Source of the DNA: Anthoceros angustus
Lineage: Eukaryota > Streptophyta > Anthocerotopsida > Anthocerotales > Anthocerotaceae
NCBI GenBank assembly: GCA_010909165.1
Contig: VJWM01000192.1
Span: forward strand, 62,001 to 126,000
Direction: 5' to 3'
DNA length: 64,000 bases
Shown: positions 45,518 through 54,077 of the stretch, in pieces
Layout: each line of letters begins with the position of its first letter
Numbering within the stretch: the stretch's first letter is position 1
Notes under the pieces: generated by a model
What the model saw: only the letters and a program-made list of their open reading frames with translations
Told to the model about the DNA's origin: nothing
Databases searched by the model: none
Translations under genes and position numbers: made by a program

Positions 45518-45847
45518 ATGGCACGCAACAATATGAGCACTGTCTTCTTCATAAGCCTCCTCGTCTTCTTGGGAATCTCTATTGGAGGGTTTATCATGCA
45601 AACGAATGGTGACACCTCTACTTCCATTACAGATTATCATGTGTTGTGTCGTCCCAAAGTGTGTAACCCCAAAATTCATCCAGTATCATCATCTTTTGTA
45701 AATTCAGCACCTCCAAATTGCACCGCGGCCTGTGATGTGTGTACGCCATGTGAGTTAGTGGAGTTGAAAGATTGTTCTAATGATTCCGGTAAAGGAGCAA
45801 TAGTTGGTTGGGGCTGTGGATGTAACAGCAAGGTGTATTATTGTTAG
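45518..45847 (+). CDS. Small secreted cysteine-rich protein, 109 residues
   Basis: The ATG at 45518 starts MARNNMS followed by a hydrophobic VFFISLLVFLGISIGGFI, a convincing signal peptide or signal anchor. The remainder (about 80 residues) contains ten cysteines (CRPKVC, NCTAACDVCTPC, DCSN, WGCGCN) and ends in Cys (KVYYC), a pattern of disulfide-rich secreted peptides. An earlier in-frame ATG at 45488 lies inside the predicted 5' intron and is not used. An AATAAAG polyadenylation-like signal follows at about 45970. It is an isolated gene in an AT-rich, repeat-filled island. I do not recognise the family; antimicrobial, signalling or cell-wall roles are possible. Confidence 0.7.
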   Translation: MARNNMSTVFFISLLVFLGISIGGFIMQTNGDTSTSITDYHVLCRPKVCNPKIHPVSSSFVNSAPPNCTAACDVCTPCELVELKDCSNDSGKGAIVGWGCGCNSKVYYC

Positions 45848-46449
45848 CTCCAGCTTGATTACTATCCTGGTTACTATCGATCTCAAAAGCAATAATCATG
45901 GGTTGTATATCCATGTACAAGATGAAATGTTTTGTCCGCTAACGACGATCATCCGTCCTTGGTGAACTTTAATAAAGTTTTCTTGCATTGTTTTTAATCT
46001 AGTCACTCCCCCTCTGGTTGCCTCCTTGCTAGCCCTTTAATAACTCACCTACTTGTCTCATGAGTAGTCATATCCCACCTCTCCAAATAGGAAGGAATTA
46101 TTTTGTAACTATTTTGTGCCAAGATGACATAAATCTTCGCTTTTTAATACGCACCCACACTCGATGTCTCTCTCTCCCTCTTAGTCGTAAATCGTATTTC
46201 TTCGGTTTAGCTAGTTCGAACGCCCAACTGAAATGAAGTAAGAACCCTTAGTTCGACCAATTGTGAGATGAAAAAATATATATTTTATCTTATATTACTA
46301 GAGTTAATGGGAATGATGTAATAGGAGTGATGTTCATATTGACAGGAATGAAGTCACATGCCACAGTTCGAGGAATTGCCAATGCGCATAAAATACATAA
46401 AAAGGATTACATGACAACCACCATGAGTCGTGACAAACATATGAATATG

Positions 46450-46690
46450 GGGCATTCGCCAGGGAGCATCTTGGATCAAAAGGGCATATCAATGTAGGGG
46501 ATTGGCTAGGGAGCACCTCGGAGTAGAAGGACGTATCAATGTAAGGGATTGGGGAGGGAGCACCTCGGGAGCAGAAGGTGTGAAAACAAGTAGGGTTAGC
46601 ACCTCGAAGTAGAAGGACATATCAATGTAGGGGATTGGGGAGGGAGCATCTCGGAGCGGAAGATGTGAAATGAGTAGGCTTAGCACTGAC
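46450..46690. repeat. Minisatellite, about 55-60 bp imperfect units
   Basis: Repeated GGGAGCACCTCGGAGTAGAA, GGACRTATCAATGTAGGGGA and TTGGGGAGGGAGCA blocks in about four imperfect copies, some with an inserted GTGTGAAA-type segment. Confidence 0.8.
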
Positions 46691-47164
46691 CCTCATGTAG
46701 CTCTGAAGATGGAGCCCCATGATATGTGGCATTCTTGCTCTAGTCCAAGAGCTAGGAAGGGTATTTAGCGGAGGTGCGACCGCCAGAGTCATAGTCATGG
46801 TGTATGAGTGTGCTCGTGAGAATTGCCAATGAATTATGTGCATCATCCTCAGCCAACGAATATGAACTGTGAGGTTGAGAAAAGAATATCCTTTACCTAG
46901 AGTTATATTCGATCATTTGTATTATAATAAATTAATATATTATTAATTTTCTAACTATCAATGACCCCTGGAGAATTGAATAATTTTTGTCCAATCCGAG
47001 GGATTATTCTTCACTAGTCATAGTTCATCTGTGTGTTCAGCTGAATTTCTGAACTAAATCGTTCAACCTAGAATTCACCTAAATAAGTAACACATAATTC
47101 GTCCAAATGAACTACTGAGCTTAGAATTGACCTAGATAGGTGGCACATGATAGTATAGACACAG

Positions 47165-47445
47165 ATATTCTTGTTCCACACCTTGTTCACCTCTCCGTTC
47201 ATTCTTGTTCCACACCTTGTTCTCCTTTCCGTTCTTTCTTGTTCCACACCTTGTTCTCCTTTCCGTTCTCCTCTCCGTTCATTCTTGTTCCACACCTTGT
47301 TCTCCTCTCCGGTCTCCTCTTCGTTCTCCGTTCTCCTCTCCGCTCTCCTCTTCGTTCTCCGTTGTCCTCTCGTTCATTCTTGTTCCACACCTCTCCTCTC
47401 GTTCATTCTTGTTCCACACCTTGTTCTCCTCTTCGTTCTCCAAGC
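47165..47445. repeat. Pyrimidine-rich minisatellite (TTCTTGTTCCACACC)
   Basis: The core CATTCTTGTTCCACACCTTG and CTCCTCTCCGTT recur about seven times with variable CTCCTCTTCGTT spacers. Long ORFs across it on both strands are artefacts of the repeat. Confidence 0.85.
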
Positions 47446-47501
47446 GTCTTGGCAAAAGCTAGGACCTCACTTTTTCATTTGCGGATTTTGCAAACTGCTT
47501 A

Positions 47502-48371
47502 CAGTCAGACCCCTCTAATTGGGAACAATTGGGAGTAGCAAAAATCGTCCCATTTAGAGGGGTTCCCGTTTAGGCATTTTCATCTTTTTTGAAAATAAAA
47601 ATATTAAAAAAAACAAAAATTCTTTAAATCAAAAATTCGAAAGAGCTTAAAAGCTTCCTAAAAATCCAAAAAATCTAAAAAAAATCCAAAAAAATCCAAA
47701 AAATCCAAAATGCTCCCTCATACTACATAGCTGCCAACCTAATTCTAGTTTGCCGGGTTAAAATAATCATCGATCCTTGATTGATGCTGAGTTGCTTTCA
47801 TCCAATGACTAGCAATATGTTTTTCCAATTGAGAATGCAACTTCAAAGCATCAAGAGTGTTATGTGGCATCTCTTCCAAAACCATCTTCGCTATCCTCAT
47901 AGCATTATCTACAGCATCCTTTGTCGTACGCGGTCTTGGTGCTATGGTCTCCACTGACGCTGTATCATTCTCCTCACCCTCCTCATTGACAGGTGGAGGG
48001 ACTAGGAACAATACTTCTGATCACAAAGCATAGTGTACAGAACTACTACATATATAGGCCCAATCTCGATGACTGTCTATGTTTTATGATATAATCTCGA
48101 TAGCCTTTAACTTAACATAATCTCAATAACTCATGATTTAATCTCGATAGACGATTTCCTCAAATTTTTTATTTTAAAAAAAAATATTTTCCCTTTTACA
48201 TAGGTGTACTTGCATTGAATGTTTGGGAGACATGTTCTCATTTACAAATTAGAGGGGTTTCCCATTTAGCATGTAGCACATTCAAGGGAGTAAGCCCTGG
48301 CGTCCCATTTAAAGGGGTTCCTATTTATAGGGGTCCTATTTAGAGGGGTCCCAATTAGAGGGGTTTGACTG
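47502..48371 (-). mobile_element. Non-autonomous pogo-like (Emigrant/Lemi1-type) DNA transposon, 870 bp
   Basis: Terminal inverted repeats CAGTCAGACCCCTCTAATTG (left) and, read inward from the right end, CAGTCAAACCCCTCTAATTG match at 19 of 20 positions. The element is flanked by TA on both sides. The CAGTMAAACC start and TA target are typical of pogo/Lemi1-Emigrant elements. GGGGTTCCYATTTA-like subterminal repeats occur near both ends. Internally, a minus ORF encodes the tail of a pogo-type transposase. An empty site next door confirms the boundaries. Confidence 0.85.
47745..48011 (-). pseudogene. Pogo/Tigger-type transposase C-terminal remnant
   Basis: An 88-codon minus frame with DNAMRIAKMVLEEMPHNT and the tail HQSRIDDYFNP, which resembles the ITDYF-type C-terminus of Tigger/pogo transposases. 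The DDE core and DNA-binding region are absent, so the element is an internal-deletion derivative. Confidence 0.6.
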
Positions 48372-48373
48372 TA

Positions 48374-48575
48374 GTTTGCTTTTCATTTGTTCCTAGATAT
48401 TAGGATGATAAAACCATTTGTAATAAAATCATTTATAGGCACTGGACATCTTGGGATAAGCTTTGCAAACTGCTTAGTTTGCTTTTCATTTGTTCCTAGA
48501 TATTAGGATGATAAAACCATTTGTAATAAAATCATTTATAGGCACTGGACATCTTGGGATGAGCTTTGCAAACTC
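48374..48575. repeat. About 100-bp tandem duplication next to the pogo-like element
   Basis: Two copies of GTTTGCTTTTCATTTGTTCC ... GGCACTGGACATCTTGGGAT. Their junction GCAAACTGCTTAGTTTGC at about 48465-48482 equals the pre-insertion site of the transposon. Confidence 0.85.
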
Positions 48576-48720
48576 ATCCAAAGTCTGGACATCCCAAACT
48601 CATCCAAAGTCTGGACATCTTGGGATGAGCCTATTTTTCAGACTCATCTACACTTTGAAGCTTTGTAGCTTTGCCTTTGTATGTGCTTAGCGTGGCCCTG
48701 GCCGCTTTACAGCACGATAC

Positions 48721-48878
48721 ACTCTGGATAGTTGGCATAAGCAAGTTGCAACCAAGCACTCTTGATAGTTAGCACAAGGAAGTTGTAACCAAGCACTCTT
48801 GATAGTTAGCACAAGGAAGTTGCGACCAAGCACTCTTGATAGTAGGCATATGCAAGTTGCAACCAAGCACTCTTCGTC
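48721..48878. repeat. Minisatellite, about 46-bp unit, four copies
   Basis: CACTCTTGATAGTTAGCACA plus AGGAAGTTGYRACCAAG repeats four times with small changes; the first begins CTCTGGATAGTTGGC. No gene is recognised between here and 49142. Confidence 0.85.
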
Positions 48879-49142
48879 GTGGTGGTTAGCAGCTCATCTA
48901 TGCTCCAGATGTATATCAGAGCCGACCCTAAACATTTGCAAATATGAGTTACCATTCTCAAACTCAAACTTGGACTTGAAGGACTTCCATTTTATGGGAA
49001 ACCCGGTGTGCTTAACACTGGGATGTCCAGATGAATGTTTCGCACATACTAATTGCAGTTTCACACCAAAACTTTGGCCACACTCCAAAGATGACTCTGG
49101 CCAGACCTCCTAAAATGTAGAGTGAGTCACCAGTATCATGGG

Positions 49143-51418
49143 TCAGACAGTCTCACCAGAATGTGGTTCAACAGCCTCATCAAAATAGAGGTGGCCTGCC
49201 TCAAGAGAGTGTGGTTCCACAAGCTCATCAGAATGTGGTTCCACAAGCCCATCAGAATGTGGTTCCACAAGCTCATCAGAATGTGGTTCCACAAGCTCAT
49301 CAGAATGTGGTTCCACAAGCTCATCAGAATGTGGTTCAACAAGCTCATCAGAATGTGGTTCGACATTATCATGAGAGTCTAGTTGAGCTGTTGTGATTGT
49401 CCCACCTGAAGCGGTCTTGTTCCCGGAGACGAGGACTTCTCGGCCCCCAAACAAGACCGAGTCCTCTACTGACTTCGGAACGGTCTCACTTCCTTGGTGA
49501 ATTGACTGAGAACCCTCAATAAGTTCGGAATAAACAAAGTGCTCTTCCAAGCTCCCCGTTGTTGCTGTGGAATACTCAACGAAACCCTGAGTATCTCTCC
49601 CTTCAGTATCAGCAGAGCCTGCCGCCACGACCTCTCCGTCTGTGGTTTGAGTAGATACAGAATGAACAGCTCTGACGGCCTCTATAGCTTTGCTGAGAGC
49701 AGCGTACTTCAACACAAGCTCCTTGTAGTCAGCCAGAAGATGCACGACATCACCAACTGTTAAATCCCCTGCCCTGGCATACAGAAAACGGTGTTGCTTT
49801 TGTAACTCCCCCCGTACAGACACATTCACCTCCCCCGGCCTTCTTCTCGAAGCAGATGGTATTGGAAGTACTCTCTCCATGGGAGACTTGACCTGCCTTT
49901 CCTCATCCTGAGAAGCCTTCGGAAACTTGACCTGCCTTTCCTCATTCTGACCAGCAGGCTTCGGAAACTTGACCTGCCTTTCCTCATCCTCATCAGCAGG
50001 CTTCGGAAACTTGACCTGCCTTTCCTCATCCTGACCAGCAGGCTTCGGAGACTTGACCTGCCTTTCCTCATCCTGACCAGCAGGCTTCGGAGACTTGACC
50101 TGCCTTTCCTCATCCTGACCAGCAGGCTTCGGAAACTTGACCTGCCTTTCCTCATCCTGAACCGCAGCATCCTTTCGAACTACTGCGTCTTGCATCTTAT
50201 CCGCAGCATCAGCAGGTCGTCGCATTCTCCTTTCAAACTCCGCTGGATCCATGGAGAGTGAAGTAGCAGTAAGACACCGAATGAAGGTTTCTGCAGAAAC
50301 CAGATTGGTATAGAAGTATGCTGCTTCTGAAACCAGGCGTGACTGATGTCGATACCGTTGAATGAAAAGAAGATTGGAATGCAGTTGAGGTGGATTAGCC
50401 TAAAACAACATCAAGCAAACGAAACCAATCACCAATCTGCTTCTCTCCATCCATCCGAAGAACACGAGACCAGCTGGAAGGGGTGAGAGAGTTAATACTT
50501 TGATAACAACATAGATGAGCACTGGCAGAAAATCATCAGCTCCTGGGGGGTTGTTGTGAGTAGCCATGGATTCATTGAGCAAAATGTTGTTGATCATGGT
50601 GCAACAATTGAGGATGCAGACCACCTTGTTTCTAGGGGCCTTGAACGCATTGATCTTCTGCAACTCCTTTTGTGCCAACTGACAAAGAAGAAAAAAGATC
50701 ACAGCGTCCTGAGACTCCGCAGAAATTAACTTGCCTGAAGTTATACCGCAAAGCATAAAGGTGGTGGGAAAGGCCTCTCACGAGCCAGGACGCTTCACTG
50801 TTCATCGCTGAGGGTATATCCAAGTGCTCAGGACGAATAAACTGCTGCAGGCAAGATATCTTATCAGACAGCTCCTGGTCGATCTCCTTATCTTCCGGAG
50901 ACTGCGGAAATGCTCGAGAGTATAGCTTCGTCATGAGATACCTCTCGATACCCTACACATAATCCAGCAAGGTCTCCATGAGCGGCAGTCTCCTCCGCTC
51001 TTCTCTCCGAGCCAGAAGTGCTGAAATTCACCGAATCCAGTGCGGAAGCTAGCATCAAGGAAAAAGCCAGCCACACACCTCTCCAGTCGTCTCGATGTCC
51101 TCCTCGGACGCCCCTGCCCACATCGGGTGCGCCCTGAAAGCTTCCTCCATTTTTTTGACGAATTCTTGCACGCTCCTGCTGTCCTTCTCCGGATCGGGAG
51201 GGCTCGCCAGGAAAGCGAGAATGAAACTGCAAGCCACAGAGCGTGAGCATGCAAGAGGAGCACATGCATGCGCACATGGATGGTCAAAGCCAAGCAGGCA
51301 AGCCAGGCCAGCATCCAAAACGCCACCACCACCTTTTGATGGCTTTGACGAGATCTGCAAGGGAGGGATGCCGCATGCGTTCCAGAAACTCATGGAAATT
51401 GTAATCGTAGCTCTCCAT
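49143..51418 (-). CDS. VPS9A: VPS9A-like RAB5 guanine-nucleotide exchange factor with repeat-rich C-terminus
   Basis: Five exons (minus): 51418-51333, 51226-51079, 50952-50782, 50678-50499 and 50399-49143; 613 residues, all GT-AG and in phase. The N-terminus FHEFLERMRHPSLADLVKAI and RAHPMWAGASEEDIETTGE match the helical bundle of plant VPS9A. The VPS9 catalytic domain has LAQKELQKINAFKAPRNKVV, CILNCC and the PGADDFLPVLIY motif with the catalytic Asp and Tyr region, then SEAAYFYTNLVSAETFI. VPS9A activates RAB5/ARA GTPases in endosomal and vacuolar transport. After about residue 240 the tail holds seven copies of QDEERQVKFPKPAG and eight VEPHSDEL-like octapeptides, which I do not recall from other VPS9A proteins. 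A GGAATT hexanucleotide array sits in the 5' leader. Confidence 0.92.
49170..49375. repeat. 24-bp coding minisatellite (VEPHSDEL)
   Basis: GTGGTTCCACAAGCTCATCAGAAT-type 24-mers repeat in frame at the 3' end of the VPS9A-like gene, giving eight near-identical octapeptides. Confidence 0.9.
49893..50165. repeat. 42-bp coding minisatellite (QDEERQVKxPKPAG)
   Basis: Seven in-frame 42-bp units (ACTTGACCTGCCTTTCCTCA...GCAGGCTTCGGA). One unit is three bases shorter, so the reading frame is kept. Ser/Phe and Asp/Glu variants differ by single bases. Confidence 0.9.
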
Positions 51419-52022
51419 GGGTGCTCACTCCAATTCCAATTCCAATTCCAATTCAAATTCCGCACAGTGTGGTGCATCGCTCAGCCAAATCCTGGCACAC
51501 AGCCCAGTGCAGCCTCCCCGGCGTCCAGCAGCCTTCAGCTGGCGCATGCACCGGGCCAGCGCTGCTGCCCATCCATCGCAGCCCACCCACACCAGTCCAG
51601 CAGCTGCAGCTCACAAATCAGCGTCTTGCGTAGACATAGAGATGGGGGGAGGCGATGAAGAGGCAGTTGAGGCACAGACCTAGTCTAACACCGAGGACGC
51701 CTGGAAGGACACCTATGTACAACTGTGTTTGTGCCTAATCTAAAAAGGATGACGCTGGCAAGGAAAGCTTCTTACTGCGTTTTAATGCAAGCAAGGCAAG
51801 CGAAAGCGACGAGAGGAAACTAACAAACAAACAAACAAACGAACGAACAAACAAACAAACCAACAGCAAAACAAGCGAAGAAACAAGTGTAGCCTAGGGC
51901 GGATCCGGGAGGCTGGAGCCTGCGCCTGCGATTGCGCTTGTGGCTTGTGGCCTGTGGCTTGTGGCTTGTGCGGCTGGAGGCGAGGTGAATCTTGCGAATC
52001 CGTGGAGGAAGCGTGATTTGCC
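51419..52022. other. Divergent promoter region between VPS9A-like and HMA-like genes
   Basis: About 600 bp. It contains a CCAATT array at about 51430-51456 (5' leader of VPS9A-like), an AAAC/GAAC tetranucleotide array at 51822-51862 and CTTGTGGCTTGTGGC repeats at about 51937-51972. No coding sequence is recognised. Confidence 0.55.
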
Positions 52023-52994
52023 ATGGCGGCGGCTGCATTTGCCGCAGGCGCGGTGGTGCCTCTTGCTGTATCGCGCTCTGCGCCGGCCACCTCCTCCTCG
52101 GGCTGTGCGCCGTGCGGGTTCCGGGTGAGCGGGATCAGGAGACCCGGGGCCGCGGCTCTAGGCCTGGGCCGCAGGAGGCCGGCAGAAGAACAGCAGCAGC
52201 AGAGCGGATCACGGGGGGCGTGGCAGGTGCTGCGGGCGCTGGTGCAGGAGGCGGAGCAGGCAGAGGCGGACCAGGAGGCTGCGGATGCCGCGCCTGCCGG
52301 GGCCCAGGAGTCCATCACCATGTTCTTCAAGGTGCGTGCGCATCCGCTGCTTGGTGTCATGGTGCTGCTTGCTTTCATGCCTGGTCGCTTGCGGAATGCA
52401 ATGCCATGCCGCCGCTCATGCCGTTGGTTTGCAGGCGGAAGGCAGTCTGAGCGAGGCAGCCGTGCCTAAGGTGCAGACGGCGCTGGAGGTGAGAATGCAT
52501 TGCGAATGCGATTCCGTTTCCCTTCGCTTTCGCCTTTGCTTTGCCTTTGCCTTTGCCCTTGCCTTTGCCTCTCAAAGGATTTTGCCTTTCAAAGGCCTTT
52601 GCCTTTAAAAGGCCTTGCCCCAAGGAAAGGAGCATGAGTCGGGCTCAAGTAGTGCCGTTGGCCTATGTGCAGGCACTGGATGGTGTGAGCAATGTCAAAG
52701 TGTATGTGGCAGAAGGAACTGCGACTGTAGAGGTGTGTGGATTGCTGTGAATCGTTCCTCTGCCAAGATTACTAGTCGCTACCGAGCATGGCTTACGTTG
52801 TTTGTGTGGTGCCACGGCAGCTAACGAAGCAGAGCCTTGTCCAAGAGTCTGGAGTAGCGTCGAGTTTGGTTGAAGTTATCCAATCCAATGGCTTCAAAAT
52901 GCAAGCGTTAAATTTAGGATTTGATGATGACAACGATGACGATGATAGTTTGTATTCTTACGATGACGCAGCTGAAGAGGAAGCATCCACGTAA
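52023..52994 (+). CDS. Plastid-targeted HMA/ferredoxin-fold-like protein
   Basis: Four exons: 52023-52331, 52435-52488, 52673-52732 and 52821-52994, all GT-AG in phase 0; 198 residues. The N-terminus is Ala/Arg/Ser-rich with almost no acidic residues (MAAAAFAAGAVVPLAV...), a likely chloroplast transit peptide. The conserved part ITMFFKAEGSLSEAAVPKVQ, GVSNVKVYVAEGTATVELTK, SLVEVIQSNGFKMQALNLGF has the beta-alpha-beta rhythm of a heavy-metal-associated (HMA) domain, but the metal-binding CxxC is absent. The tail is Asp/Glu-rich (DDDNDDDDSLYSYDD). It resembles an uncharacterised chloroplast family in plants; no biochemical role is known to me. Confidence 0.75.
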
Positions 52995-54077
52995 TTCAAC
53001 GCGATCCTCAAAAGTCTTTCACTTCGTTCTACTCGCAACAGAATACATACACCGAGATCGTCACTTCCCTTGCCTCGCGTTGCCTCGCCTCTCCTGTAAC
53101 CTGTGCACGTAGTGGTCCCCGTACTAGGGCTTCAGGTCCCTAAGGTTCTGAGGACTGAGAGCATCTACGGTTTTGTACCTGGCGTCTAACCGTCGTCTTC
53201 CCAGCACAAGGTCCATCGTACATCGCGACAGTGTGTCAAATTTTCAAGCCTGGGGTCCATTCCCAGAGACAGGTCTCTCTGGCATCCCCAGGTTTGCCGT
53301 CTCTGCCTCAAGCTTTATAAGATCCAATCCAAAGGTCCGGTCATCTCCCACCATCCATGGGTACTTACTTCCATGTCTAACTGAACGACTACATACATGA
53401 AACTGCCATCCAGCTAGTGTAGGATTGTCTGTATATGTACAGGCAAGGCATACTGTACTGTACTTTGATGACCGACAGCCTTAAACTGATATCCACAATC
53501 GACCAGGTCGCGACTCCCTTACAAATTCCTCTTCAGTAGGCTGCAGAAGTCCACAAGACCCTTCCAGAGGAGCAACCTGTCACGCATGTTTGAGCACCAA
53601 ATGCACCAGCTTACCATCAATACGTGTAGAAGAAAGCTAGAAGGCATATCCCAAACTGCGTGTCCACAGAATGCTTCACTCGTGACTGTGTCAGCTAGTC
53701 TACTTAAGTCAGATCACGCCTTGCTACAAAACACAGTTAATTAGGATTCATGAGCAGCACTCCATCACGGGTACAATCTGTTCCTTGTCCACATGCATAC
53801 TGCGTTTTGTCAGCTGCATTCCTCCAATAAGGTATCAGATTTAGTCTTAAGTACAAACAATTTTCTCGTCTAGTGGAATTCCCCTCCCTCATACTCAAGA
53901 CTGCACCTCAGTTTAAGAAATAACATAGCGCACCAGTGGAACTACACGGCCACCCACACAAACTCTCAATGCAATCAGAAAACCTCCAGCATGGGTAACT
54001 TTCTTTTCCCCTGCATCATCCAACCCTCCATTAGCAGTCTGATATTTCTTTTACATTCGATGTCCTTCATTAGGCTC
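52995..54077. other. 3' flanks of convergent genes
   Basis: About 1.1 kb between the HMA-like gene (plus) and the ATP-grasp-like gene (minus). It is AT-moderate UTR-like sequence with no domain-bearing ORF. Confidence 0.5.

Larger units (their letters stand above)
45848..47501. other. AT-rich intergenic sequence with minisatellites
   Basis: No gene is recognised. It contains two minisatellite blocks, listed separately, and otherwise AT-rich unique-looking DNA. Confidence 0.5.

Noticed and set aside
47165-47445. CRISPR-like array appearance
   Set aside because: Direct tandem units without unique spacers, in a plant nuclear context.
47140-47538. Ser/Phe-rich ORFs at 47.1-47.5 kb that look like a secreted repeat protein
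   Set aside because: They run through the TTCTTGTTCCACACC minisatellite in several frames and both strands; no start context or domain.
48799-49113. 104-codon ORF with several cysteines, considered as a second secreted peptide
   Set aside because: No signal peptide; starts inside a minisatellite; the opposite strand is equally open.
51095-51658. 187-codon plus ORF
   Set aside because: Antisense to VPS9A-like exons 1 and 2, which have firm family support.
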